From positions 57,305,339 through 57,369,338 of the forward strand of contig OX439043.1 of the NCBI GenBank assembly GCA_949317995.1: 64,000 nt of DNA. Reading direction: 5' to 3'. Below, piece after piece: positions 45,405 to 57,050 of the stretch. The position numbers and the translations under genes are program-made. This DNA is from Acholoe squamosa (lineage: Eukaryota; Annelida; Polychaeta; Phyllodocida; Polynoidae). Each line of letters opens with the position of its first letter. Position 1 is the first letter of the stretch. The notes below the pieces were generated by a model. That model saw only the letters and a program-made list of their open reading frames with translations, was not told the origin of the DNA and did no database searches.

Positions 45405-45879
45405 TGCTAATCATTAAAATGTTAAAGTACTACTCTCAAGAGAGGTATAATTATATGTATCACACAATGTATAGGCATATGGTTTTGGCATTTATGTTAA
45501 ATAAAAGAATATTCATGGATGATCGTCATTGGGGGGGGGGCGCTTTATTTTCAACCTATTCTTGAGGGGGGGGGCCATTTATTTTCAACCTATTCTTGAG
45601 GGGGGGGCCAAAAATTTTGGACGTATTCTTTAGGGGGGGGCCTTTTATTTTTGACCTATTCTCTTTCGCCAAATGCTCACCCCCACCCCCGCCATAAATA
45701 ATGAATGCTCCCTTAGCATGATAGGGAGACAATGACTTGGTTTTACTCAGCCTGGATTACATGTACCCTCTGAGAAAACTTTTAAAGTTTAATTTATCTT
45801 GTATTTGAAGTACTAAGTCTATATAAAGCTTATATTGTGTATATGCTATCCAAAAATGTTTCTTTATTCGTGGTGTTTG

Positions 45880-46274
45880 GCCCGCATCTCAGCGGGGCCT
45901 GCAGGGACCTGCATTTAGTCCAAACCGCAGTATAGACGGTGTAAAGAGGGCGGACCGTAGACTGGCGAGGCGGACCGTTGTTGCCTATGTCAAAAGCAAA
46001 GCATTTCAAGTGACCCGCGAAACCACGCCGCGTCCCACTGACCGCGTCCCTATGCTTCGGCGTCCGTCCGCCAGGCGGCGTCCGCATAATTTAGCGAAGC
46101 TACTTGCATATATTACTGACGTCATAGCGTGGCGCTGGCGGCCAGGCACATGATGATCAGAAATGGCGATGGCGAGAGAAGGGTAGTCTCGCTAGTCGCT
46201 CCGCAATAAATCGCAACGATATCGGATTTACAAACGCTTTTCATGACAACAATGGACCCGATCTGCTTCCTAAG
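45880..46274 (+). promoter_or_regulatory. CpG-rich block with CRE and a possible first exon
   Basis: From about 45880 to 46150 CpG pairs are dense, unlike the neighbours (GCGGACCGT occurs twice, GCGTCCGTCCGCC). A full CRE palindrome TGACGTCA is near 46117. Then AGAAATGGCGATGGCGAGAG starts a seven-codon frame that stops, and ACAATGGACC at 46252 starts MDPICFL with a good donor CTAAG|GTACGT at 46275. This resembles the promoter and first exon of a gene transcribed to the right, but I found no second exon. It could instead be a GC-rich mobile element; a related GCGGACGTCGGACCGTTGCC lies near 48835. Confidence 0.35.
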
Positions 46275-47218
46275 GTACGTACCTGTATCTCCATATTGAT
46301 GTTCAGGAAAGTGCCGTGATGTTTACCGTGCACCAAAGGAAAATACGCAGCCTTTGAAATGGCGGTAAAACCATGAGGTCATCGCTATTCGTTCATGTTT
46401 ATGCAAAAGGCTGACACAAAGGGGCGCCATGTGATTGGGCTTTTGTTAAGCTCGGCATCGTCTGCTGTCTGGTTCAATCAAAGGGACTGCATAACCCTGC
46501 TAGGTGTCTGCAAAAGAGCAATCAGACAGTGATTTCACAATTTAATGATAATTGAAGCCTGTCTTCAATCTAAACACGACTTTAGAGGGGTACCTTTGTA
46601 AGTGACCTATATCGGGAAACCCACGTGTTGTGAACCGTCCCCACGAAACCACGACCGCCAAACTCGACCCAGGTGGCACGAGATAACTGACAATTTTTAT
46701 CCAACATGCACATTTCCAGTTCATTCCCAACTACGCATTTTCTATGACGTGTACATGTCAGCATTATACCATTGGCTCATGTGAATTTGATATTAAATTG
46801 AGATTGTGTTCGGATGCATGCAGCGAAGTAAAGTTGCATCTTGTGGTTGACACAGTTTATTGTTTTGACAGCTTGGTCTCCATTTTCAGTGTGGGGCGAT
46901 GATGGTGAAGGGGCGGGGTGGGCCTGTTTGGGGGTCAAGCAGGGCGCTCTACGTCTGTGCCTGGCGTCACTCGTGCATTTTACTTTACTGAGTCAACATA
47001 GAAATATCAGACGTACCGTATTCCTTCTAATACGCGCACCTGCTCTAAAGCTGACCCTCCCATATTCCCCCTGTGGAGTGGGGACCTTCATGTGAGGGCA
47101 TGGAGGAGCAGAATAACTTCATTGGGAGTCCACGAAGGAATTCTCCTTCCATTCTACCAGTAGGCATACCAGATTCATAAAAGGCGACAAACTTGGGGTT
47201 TCTTGTGGCTTGGGGTGA

Positions 47219-47819
47219 GCATGTAGGCTGCTGGTGTCCATATGCGTGGGCCCGGGCCTACATGCTTGTCTCTATAGCCATGGGATTCCCCCTCAGTGAA
47301 CCACGTCTGAGTGATCAAAGGCCGTGGTTTGTCTAGCCCTAGCTATGGGACCAGGCAAATAAAAGAACACTTGCTATCCCAGGGCTTTTGACAGGGCTGC
47401 GCAGTGCGTAATACATGCTTTTAATGCTTAAATGTCGCATCTAAATGGCTAGAATGGCCATTCATTTACAGAATGGCGCATTGTTTTTGCTAAGAAGTGT
47501 GCAATTGGCCCATTGCAAAAAATCCTGTCAAAAGCCCTGCTATCCTTTGAAAAGAGTAGGGGAATGAAGCCCCGGTAGCGGTTTTCCCCCTCACCCCTCC
47601 TCATAGATGCGGTCGTTCATCTCATAGATTCGGTCATTCGTAGATTCGGTCACTGCTGTGTCGGGCAAGCAGCATATAAATACCTGACTAGCTGTTTGGA
47701 CAAACAGCTTTTAAAAACCTGTCCAAAAAGAAAAGAAAGGACTTGATGTCTGCGAACCACAGAAATGTCCGCTAACTTTTAAGTACTATTAGTGGACATA
47801 AAATCAACCAAACCAAAAC
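47219..47819 (+). mobile_element. SINE family 2 copy interrupted by a MITE
   Basis: Matches 59978-60376: GCTGGTGTCCATATGCG, GTGAACCACGTCTGAGTGAT, CAAAGGCCGTGGTTTGTCT, GAACACTTGCTATCC, GGGGAATGAAGCC(C/T)CGGTAG, AGATTCGGTCATTC, CAAGCAGCATATAAATACCT. It ends with an A/C-rich tail (AATCAACCAAACCAAAACC). The stretch 47380-47539 is an insertion absent from the other copy. Confidence 0.8.
47374..47545. mobile_element. 160-bp CAGGG-ended MITE with its empty site known
   Basis: The element 47380-47539 has perfect 16-bp ends (CAGGGCTTTTGACAGG / CCTGTCAAAAGCCCTG) and is flanked by CTATCC on both sides. The SINE copy at 59978 has the uninterrupted CTTGCTATCCTTCGAAAAG with a single CTATCC, so the insertion and the 6-bp duplication are seen directly. 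Confidence 0.93.
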
Positions 47820-49587
47820 CCTCCCATATAGGCCAGACAGGGACAGCCCGGGGACAGCCTACCGCTACCGTGAGGTAGAGTCTGCAGTGGCCTCGGCCTA
47901 CCTCCCATACTGTTTAGGGCCATAAGACTAAGTTCACCCCCTGGCCCTGGTGTCACACCATGCAAATGAAGTCTACAAATAAAGATTTTAGGACAATTAA
48001 AAAAAAATTAAAAATTTTAAGACTAATTATTAGAATTATTTTTTGTTTTGGGTTTTAAGCATCTCAAAGTAACTGCATCGGTGCGCTTATTAGAAGGAAT
48101 GTGATACTGGTAATTGAATTCGTCCGGATAGAAACCACATATCGTAGTTAGTCGCCAAGGTAACATGTCACGTGTAGACGGAGCGCTCCATTTTGTGCAG
48201 GGGACAAATTTGTCTGCCTCAGCACTGCGCTCATCATTCAGTGTCGAAATTCTCAAAATCTATAGCACTTATAGAATCTTCTTTCACACAGTATAATGAA
48301 AATTGAAAATAAAATGACACAGTGTGCATAGATAAGACATTTGGATAGTATACAATCGTTTTATCAGTTTGATACACTAGATGGCGTCCTAGTTGACCCC
48401 TAGGCTACAGGGGCTACTCACCACCCAGCCCCTGCAGCCCCATAGGCCTCTCAACACCTCTCACAATTATACTGTTTTGACCTTGAAAAACGGTTCCAAG
48501 AGCTTAGAAATCAGAGATTTCCAGAGAGAAATAGTGTATCCAGATATCCCATAAATATTGGATTGGGAAAATTAACCAAACACCTTCTATCGCATTTCAA
48601 ATCTTGAGGTACACTCTGCAGTGAGTAAGAGAGGAACTCACCATGCCCCTGTAGCAGGAGCAATTTGGCTTGGTCGACACTTAAGCCATCTACTGTTTAT
48701 CCTTGATAGAACTTTTGTTTACATTGTAGTGCCCGTAATATACTTTCAAAAGTTGCGCAGGGCTCATGTGTAGCACTTTTATTATGGTACGTAACAGGGA
48801 GCGCAGTGCACAGAGCACCACGATGTCCCCGGTGTGCGGACGTCGGACCGTTGCCGTAGTTACAGGACTTTTCGTCTCAATGAATTAGATCTATCTACCT
48901 ATTTTTGACATTACATTCTTGCATGATACTTAAGTTTTGCCTAATTCTTGGTGTGACATTCTAGAACTTTTATGTGGGGAAAAGTAAAAAAAAGAAACAG
49001 CATATACGGGTCACAGGCTGTTTCCAGTTCCCTTTTGTGCTGGAAGAGGAAAGGGGGTACTGAGTAAGAGCATGTGAAGGGTGCCCCTGGTGTGTGCATG
49101 GGGAACTTATTTAGTCCCAACTCTCCTTTATCCACCCCGAATTGAATATATTTTTACAAAACAAAGTTTGGATCGGTTATTTTAGACCAGAATATCGTAA
49201 CATTGGGCCAGGAGTTGGATGTTTCTGCTATTGGAAAAAAAAAAGTTTTTAGTCCCCACTCTTCTTTGTCCACACAAAAGCACATTGCTGTTGTGTTGTG
49301 AGTAACAGAGTGGTCATTATATGTACAAGAAGGGAAGTGGTGGGTTTTCACGGACGTTTGAAAACTACCTAAATGCATTCAGATTCTTTTACCGCTGCTC
49401 ACTAAGAACTGATTTTGCAAAGTGAGCCCCCCCCCCCACCCAAAATTAGGTTATGTGTTGGAACTGTCTACAGTCGTTTTTATCGTGACCGACCTGCACA
49501 AGTGGGAGGGGGATGGGGACTTTTGTCTACAAAAGCTATGACATGTGAGGAGCACAAAATATATGACTTTTAGTTTACTAGTGAAGG

Positions 49588-49962
49588 AGGGCTCAGGGCT
49601 CGACAAATTGGTTTGGAGATTGTGTGCCCATGGGCACAAGGGCAAAAAAAAGTTGCACCCAGCAGACAAGCTCTGTGCCAAGGACCTTTTCTTTCGATAC
49701 TCAAAATAACATAGCTAGCTAAATGGCACACATATTGTTTTATGATAAATAAAAAGATTTTATTTCATCCCATCTCTAGTGAAACAAGTTTCAGAGACTA
49801 CTACACCCAAATAATCACAGCAGCGTTGCATTCTGCTGATATCCCAAGTAGCTTTTGGACAGCTCTGCCCATTGGGCACAACTTAGAAAAATATTTTGTG
49901 CCCAGAGAATTTTTTTTGAGTCACGGGCATTGGGCACAGGGATTTGTCGAGCCCTGAGGGCT
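49588..49962. mobile_element. 363-bp CAGGG-ended MITE with AGGGCT duplication
   Basis: Element 49594-49956: left end CAGGGCTCGACAAATTGG, right end ATTTGTCGAGCCCTG, 15-bp perfect inverse, flanked by AGGGCT on both sides. Inside, GTGCCCATGGGCACAAGGGC and CGGGCATTGGGCACAGGG extend the symmetry loosely. Confidence 0.85.
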
Positions 49963-50337
49963 AGCATGGCGATTTTCAAAGCCCCCTTTAAAATGTAAGT
50001 CTACTGCTACCGGGTACTAGCTGGTACCGTATACAAAAACAAGGGTACCCGCATTGATTACGCGTTTCTGCATGCATGCCAATGATGTTCATGTAAGCAA
50101 ATCCTGACTCGGGCCTTATTGTTGTAATATGTTTGTCAGCTTGCACTGCCATCTGGTGTCTACATAGAAATACTGTATGTTGTGCCATCTATAGGATAGG
50201 AATTTAGACTGACACAAGCCTGTCCCGAGTATGGGAGTTGCAGCAAGTCTCCAGCTTAGGATTTAGTTTCTCTCCCTGTACTGTTATATTACTCTACTGT
50301 CACTCTCTCAGCACAGGCCGGTCAAACCGTGATCGGG

Positions 50338-50673
50338 TATATGGTGGTACCACCCTAAATACCCAGTTTTGAAATTTTTTTAAATCGCCATGGCAACCAC
50401 CACACTGATTTTGAGCAGCGAGACCTGACTAGTGTAGGAATGCACTATATGGTCATTTCACCCCCATAACCCTCCTCTGTTTCCTTGATATCAATAAAAA
50501 ATCAACTCTGGACTAAAGAAAAACACTTCCTGATTATTTTGATACCAAATAACCATGGGCTTAAGCCTTTCTCTCCTCACAAATAGTCCGAATTCCTTGA
50601 AATAATACATTTTCTGAGGAACTATTTGGCCATTCTACCCTGAAGTGGCTGAATTAGGGTGGTACCACCATAT
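50338..50673. mobile_element. 336-bp MITE with GGTGGTACCACC in each end
   Basis: Ends TATATGGTGGTACCACCCTA and TAGGGTGGTACCACCATA are inverse copies, each containing the palindrome GGTGGTACCACC. Flanks are TA-rich; the duplication is not certain. No coding content. Confidence 0.75.
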
Positions 50674-50860
50674 GGCAATTTACTTGATTACTTTAGTTCA
50701 TTTCAACCACCATGCCCTTGAGAGCCATGGAGAAGTGATGTTGATTGCAAGAATAGGACAAATATAAATTACATCACCACACATTACAAAAGGCTTCAAC
50801 CATACACACACACACAAGGAAAAGGGTGGGGGGGACCTGTCTAATCTCTATTAGCTTCCA

Positions 50861-51340
50861 TTAGGAGTGTCATTGATACCTACCAAATCGATACATCACG
50901 ATTATCGCATCGATAAAACCATTATATCGATACAGTCATTTGTCTCATAAATGCACAGGATTTGGGCTTTCCAAATTTGAAAGAATTTTTTTCAGAAATT
51001 CCTATTAGAACCAAAGTTATGATCAAAAATGTATTGTGATTCAAATATATTTTGAATTACCCAATCCCAACACTTTTAAATTATAATTAATGCATCGTTC
51101 ATTTGAGTTTGTTATTGCATTTTGCCAATAGATCAAATAATTCTGTAAATTTTGTGTACAGGGCAATATAATGACTCTAATTTGCCTAGTAATTAGAGTA
51201 TACGAAAAATTCTTTCCCTGTTAAAAGCTCATATCACGGCCATTTTGCTCTATTTAGCAATAATCAATATATTTGAAATATCGAGACCAAAATGATGATA
51301 ATCATCATCGATATATATTGGATGTCAATGACACTCCTAA
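50861..51340. mobile_element. 480-bp MITE with CTTCCA duplication
   Basis: Left end TTAGGAGTGTCATTGATACC, right end TGTCAATGACACTCCTAA, 16-bp inverse, flanked by CTTCCA on both sides (50855-50860 and 51341-51346). The interior has ATCGATA-type symmetrical stretches near both ends. Confidence 0.8.
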
Positions 51341-53642
51341 CTTCCATTCCCAGCTCTCCTTGAGTATACACTCCAGGATCCCCCCACCCCACCCCCTCCA
51401 TCTCCCTTCACCAAACAAACCCTTCACCAATCCCTCCACTCCACCCCAACCCCCATCCCAAGTGTCCACATTCTTGTCCTCAGTATGCATGTAAAATTTC
51501 CCTTTGTGTGGATCAATAGCTTCCCCAGCTTATCCTCAGCTGGGGATTTTCAGGACGGGGTCATTGACTAAGAAGGAGTCATCACCGATCTAATATTCAC
51601 ATAATGATAATGAGTTTTGGTGTTGCTGTAACCATGGCATTCCATAGCAGACCTGTTTTTCTCTATTAGAGCATGACATAAAAATGTGGTCTAAATGTAT
51701 TTCCCCACTCTTCATACACACAGCCTTGTATACACATGGGGCCATGGTCGATAGCATGTTTGATGTTGTATTTAACCTTGTAGTTTAAAAAGAGGCCAGT
51801 CCGCTTAATAGGACATAATATGATGAGCTGAGTTTGCAGAGTTCTTAAGGCTGATAGTTTATCTATGTCATGTGCCAGTCTGTACATAAATGGGTTTGGA
51901 CTTTATTTTGAGTGATATTAAAGGGTGAATAAGAGAGGAGAACTTCCTGCTTACTCTGGCCTAGAATATCCCCCCTAATGACAGCTGGGGAATACCTAAC
52001 AAGCCAAGACCAAGTAGAGTAATTTACGAGAAAAATGTTGAAGTGATTAAGACCTCGGGAAAAATGTGAAAAGAAATGAATGATGATATGGTAATCGAGA
52101 AAACTACTGCAAATATGGTCAGCTTGAATATGGCCTGCTGCTATGACTAGGGCTTTTGGTAGCTACCAGCCTGACTAGGTCAGTTGCACCCCCTCCGCCA
52201 CTCACCAACCCTCATGTTTGGTGGGTCTAGTACTACGGTAGAAGCATAGAAGGTGGGCAGCCTGGGCAGCCTCAGTGTAGTAGGTGAGAGCTATAGCAGT
52301 GTAGGGATATGTAGCTGTGACCGTGAAGGTCTGCCAAGTTCTTCTGGCACATTTAGGGCATAGAGAGTAGCTGTACCACTGTAAAGAGGTGGATTGTCAG
52401 GTAAGTTTAGTTGGCCCTAGTATGTTGATTTTTGTCAAAGATCTGATGTAGATATGATGTTTAATATTCATGTGGTTTTGACAGGCGAAGAGAGGGGTGG
52501 GATAGGTTTTCTTTTAATCTTCCTTATACAGCAATTTGAATGTAAAAACTAGTACCTCCCCAGGCTACCCCCCACCCCTAATATAAAAGTCAAAACAAGA
52601 CCTAAGTGGGCCCAAATGTACGTAAGATTAATCCTAGTTGTTAAGCCTGACTATTCCTATGACCTGTATTTAAATCGATACACGCTCATATCTAGGCCAA
52701 ATCCTACAGGTTTGTTGCTGTATAGAATTTTATCCTAAATTTGCAGGAATTTACACGAGAAGACTACCAGTAGTATGCTAGATGTTCTTCATCTTAGATT
52801 CAGGTTGTTCTCTGTCCTAGACAGTTCTCTCTATATATTTCTCTATATGCTGTGAGGGTGTTTGTATAAATAGCTGAAATATTGATCAAAATGTGTCTAG
52901 ATGTGTGCCCTTTACTTTATCATACTGGTTTATACCTACGTGAATTATGAAGAGGTATACTACGGAATTTATTGAAGATAGATTTAGATATGACATTGTC
53001 TTGTCTACACAGAACCTACAGGTAAATTTGTGTCCTTGCCAAGACTACCTTTTTACATGTGTGAATTTACCTCAAGGTTCTTTATCACCACCTCACACAC
53101 ACACATACACAAGACACTCACCCCACCCTCTACACACAATACAGGGTTGGAGGGGAGAGTAGGGATGTTCCCAAAATACAATAGGGTTAGGAAAAGTGGC
53201 AGGGGGTGCATGTGTGGATGAGGGAGGCATGCAAGGGGCCGTGGGCGTGGCAGCCCCCCCTCCCCCCATTACTCCCTCATTAATATTTACAGCATGGGAC
53301 ATAAAATCACAGTAGTGAGTGTCCTTATCACGTTACTCTAAACCAGGCTATCTACTGTACAATATCAGCGTAGACTTACCGTAGTAGCTCTGTGCCAGTT
53401 TGATTGAACAGTGATTGTGGTGGGTTCATTTGAATGTAATGACAACTTTTTCATTGACACCAAGATCACAGACAAAATCAAGTCCCGGTATATGGCAAAA
53501 TGACTGAATCATATGATGTGAATAATCATATGTGAACGGTTATTTCATAGGGTCTGCAACCCTGTCTACCTAGGCATAAGCCAATATATTGCAGCAATAA
53601 GCCCTCCTTCATCACCCCTATTTCCCGATCCATGTTTCGACA

Positions 53643-53846
53643 TACCGTAATCTCCCACGTATAAGGCGCAGCTCGCATATAAGGCACCCCCCAACTCACA
53701 GGGGGGCTGTTTCGCATATAAGGCGCCCCCTGAGTGGAGATTTTTGTCAATTTAGTACTGTTCTATAGTAAAAATACCCATATATAAGACCCAGCAGCAT
53801 TTCGTTTGGCGTATAAGACGCGCCTTATACACGGGAAATTACGGTA
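53643..53846. mobile_element. TA-CCGTAATCTCCC MITE, third near-complete copy
   Basis: Left CCGTAATCTCCCACGTATAA, right GCCTTATACACGGGAAATTA then CGG, between TA dinucleotides. Interior TACTGTTCTATAGTAAAAAT and GCATTTCGTTTGGCGTATAA as in the SUOX-intron copies. Confidence 0.82.
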
Positions 53847-53965
53847 GGTATTGATCTTAGGCCTGCAGCGCCCCCCCACACACACACACACACATACATA
53901 CAACCACCAGGCCTAAAAAAAAAGTTGTTGTGTTCAGGAAACATAGCTAAAAAAAATTAGGGCAG

Positions 53966-54152
53966 GTACCGTAACCCCTGAAATCCTATAAGCCGGTTTT
54001 GGGGTCAAATTTTTACCATTTTCTCTTCAGTCTATAGTAAAAAAAAAAAAATGGTCATAAGCAGGGGGTAGACTTTGGGAGAAATTTAGAAGCCAGTTTT
54101 GGTCAAAAATAGAGAAAAAAAAAATCCGGCTTATGACCGTGGTTTTACAGTA
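53966..54152. mobile_element. MITE with TACCGTAACCCCTGAAATCC end
   Basis: Left TACCGTAACCCCTGAAATCC and TATAAGCCGG; right CCGGCTTATGACCGTGGTTT then TACAGTA. A sister of the TATAAGRCGC family, with CATAAGC/GCTTATG cores instead. Poly-A tracts inside. Confidence 0.65.
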
Positions 54153-54221
54153 GATCGGATTTTTTTTTCATGTTTTTCCTTAAGGTTTGACTGATCAAAA
54201 TTTGTCAAACGTGTGGGGTAT

Positions 54222-54566
54222 TAGGCCTTAAAAAAAAAGATTGTGTTCAGGTATCCTGACCGACCCTATTTTTTTTAAAAAGATTTTTACAAAAATTGTA
54301 AAATAAATCAGATATTTTCCGAATATAGGCATATTTGGTATCAAATTAAAGCTCATGATGTCAGCAATACAACTGGCATTCAATATTAACCAATAGAACC
54401 TCCTATAACACTTGTGAACAATCCGAAATTTGTTTGGCAAATTTTCTCTTAATTATGGCCCTTCAATTACCCCTAAAAAAAAAAAGTTAAAAAAAAAAAA
54501 ATCCGACCTACCTACCCTTAATTTGTTGGCCTTGTTACCTGAACACAAGCATTTTTCTTAGGCCTT
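54222..54566. mobile_element. AGGCCTTAAAAAAA MITE
   Basis: Left TTAGGCCTTAAAAAAAAAGA then TTGTGTTCAGGTA; right TTACCTGAACACAAGCATTT then TTCTTAGGCCT. Inverse ends of about 35 bp. Interior AT-rich. A second, nested copy spans 57846-59568. Confidence 0.75.
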
Positions 54567-54684
54567 AGCGAAAATTTGTTTTGAAAAATGACAACTTAAA
54601 ATATTGGTAATACACTGAAATGCTGAACCAACCACATAACAGGCACACTTAGTGCTACTGAACACGCCCCACAGTGCAGACACA

Positions 54685-54747
54685 ATGGCGGAAGCTCTGC
54701 TGGAGGTTTGTCCATTGTTAGCGAGGAACCTTCTCAGACAAACACAG
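54685..54747 (+). CDS. Possible short first exon (21 codons)
   Basis: ATG at 54685 in a strong context (ACACAATGGCGG) opens MAEALLEVCPLLARNLLRQT plus Q, then CACAG|GTTGAG is a fair donor in phase 0. Read through, the frame would stop at 54822 (45 codons, with a hydrophobic end YFLLYLVLL). No following exon and no family recognised; weak. Confidence 0.2.
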
Positions 54748-55129
54748 GTTGAGTTGGTTGTAAAAACAATAACTGGGTATTTCTTGTTGTATTTGGTTCT
54801 CCTAAGGTGTTTGATGTTTTAGCTTTGTTTGGATCGAAACAAGCCCCCAGCCCCCTTCATTAAAAATAGCATTCTACACTCTTGTACAAGTTTTGACCAG
54901 CATCCCCCACCCTCACCCGACACATCCCCGTAAACATACTCCTGGCTGTTTTGTTTATAGGAATACGACCCGGGTGTATTTCCCATGCCTGTGTACATGA
55001 TTCTTTTTACAGGGTGTCTGTGTGTTGAGGGTTTGGGGACTACCCATGGCTGGCATGAGCATGATCGTGTCTCACTGACCAATACACAATAACATGCTCT
55101 ACACAGTAAGATGTATCATGACAAAGCCA

Positions 55130-56850
55130 CCATTGTTGTTGTAATTAGAAATAAAAAAGGCTCACATACCCCCCGCCACATCCATTAATGGTACTTGAAA
55201 AAAAAAAATGGGATCAAAATACGGGTGCTGATAGTCAAATTATGTTTGGATTGGGAGGGGGGGTGGAAATTCACCTCAATATAGACGATTAAAAAACTAC
55301 TGTCAAAGATCATTTAGATCTAACCTTCAAAGAGGGAAGTTGCACCATATGTTATTTGTGCTCTAACCACTTTCGTGTGCACAAATATGACATTTTGAAC
55401 CTCTTGTCGTGAGTGACATTTGGTGTGGCTGGAAATAGTGGGCGTGTAGAGACCAATCGTCAGAGGTTACCTGTGTCACCTGTTCCCAACAAGATCCAAG
55501 GTAGGACAATGCTCCAGTGTGGACAGGTGTGATGGGCTAGCTGACTCCTGAACTCTAAGTACCGGTAGACAGTGAGAGGTAATTGCAGGCAACGCCTATA
55601 TTTTGACAACATTGACAACCTGAAAACGGACACGTTGATAAACTCGCGTCATGTATTAAAGTAAAAATTATTGCACGATATATGAATAAGAACTTTTGTG
55701 AAATACCTTGTATTGACAGAAATAATAACAAATTGACTTAAATGACTTTGTTGACGTTTTCACCCAAAATAAATATGAAATACTTCAATTTGATTCGGTC
55801 TTGCTGAGTGCGTTTTGACTTTTTAATTGATGAAATTCTAATTATTTAATACTCTAAGGCAACACCTTTATTTCAATCTTAGAAATCGCTTACCACAACC
55901 TCGAATAACCCTAGATGAAGTTAGGCAGCTTAACTATATAGATTTAAAAAGAAACGGGTCAGACCAAATTACAAACAGAATAACAGAATTCATTTCCCCA
56001 GCAGGAAACACCTACAGCAGTTGTCACGGAACACAGTATTTATGAAACTCGTCATAGGGATTTTAAAACATGTTATTCTATACCTGTCACGTCTTGCTGG
56101 AAGACGGGATATTCAATTATGGACAAGGCAGGTAAAACGTAATTCACTCGTGGAGGAGAATAAACGCATTACCAAGGGAACAAGTAAAGACTAAATGAAA
56201 GGGAATTTGATTTGATATTATACAAATTATTTGCAGTATAATTATAATCATACCAGAATTGACCATGGTAAAAAACGAAATATGATTTAAAGGCCTCATC
56301 AAGTCTAAATCAGTTGATAAATCAGTAACTGATGAGAGGCGTTAACACATCTACTCGTGCCTCCAGCTCATGTTACAGCATGGAGTGGTGGTTCTGACCG
56401 GTGGGGACGTCAGGGCCGGGTAACTCCATTAATTATTAGGTGATTAACTTTGCCACAGCCAGCGTAATTAACCTGGTACAACCAGGCCCAGGCCCTACAT
56501 CCTCAGATCATACCGGTAGTATCAATAGCACAACCACATTAGGCAATTATTGATTTATACAGTAAAGTCTCTCTGTGTAAAGTGTACTAAGAGTATTGGT
56601 TTTGTCTACTAGATTTCCATGTCAGCTATACCTTAATATAAACTTTTTTCAACAAATCAGCATTCAGCAATCAGGATAGATCACGATATTTAAAGTTATA
56701 CCAGTACTTTTACAATAGAGCCATTATGTAAATGTCATCTCAGTGAATAGTTCAGGTTCAGCTCCTTGTTCCCCACCTCCCAGTTCAAGGTACAGGCACG
56801 TTATGCTCTCACATTACACTTTCCCTACTCAGTTACTGACCCTGCCTGGT
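55130..56850. other. Intergenic DNA without recognised features
   Basis: AT-rich sequence with no convincing frame, hairpin or repeat family. Nothing is called here. Confidence 0.5.
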
Positions 56851-56899
56851 TACGTAGTACGGTACATGTAGTGTCCACGTAACCAGGCATGGTCTAACA

Positions 56900-57050
56900 T
56901 AGGGGGAGTGTGAGTGAGTGAGTAATAGATGTTTAACGCCATTTTGACAGCTAAGGTCATATTCATGGCGAGAACTACATTACACAATTTCAGAGAGGAA
57001 TGTGTCAGTGCCCGCGCATATGTGCACCTCACATATAGGGGGAGTGTAGG
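56900..57050 (-). mobile_element. SINE family 1 copy, 5' truncated
   Basis: Minus-strand copy with the (ACTC)n tail at 56909-56925 and the GCGTTAAACATCTATTACT end; it stops after the GGTGCACATATGCGCGGGC part. ATAGGGGGAGTGT on both sides looks like the target duplication. Confidence 0.82.

Larger units (their letters stand above)
44455..45712. mobile_element. Harbinger-type MITE interrupted by other DNA
   Basis: Left end GGGAGCATTCATTATTTATG (after TTA, 44452-44454) and right end CATAAATAATGAATGCTCCC (before TTA, 45713-45715). Both flanking parts carry the same direct unit of about 37 bp, a G run then CCATTTATTTTCA and GGTATTCTT or CCTATTCTT. Between 44640 and 45525 lies unrelated sequence holding another MITE (45089-45310), so this is one element split by later insertions. 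Confidence 0.65.
47014..48106. mobile_element. TA-flanked element with CCGTATTCCTTCTAAT ends, carrying a SINE
   Basis: Left end CCGTATTCCTTCTAATACGC then GCACC; right end GGTGCGCTTATTAGAAGGAA then TGTGA before TA. These ends are close inverse copies. The interior is largely filled by a SINE family 2 copy (47219-47819), itself split by a MITE (47380-47539), giving three levels of nesting. Confidence 0.55.
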
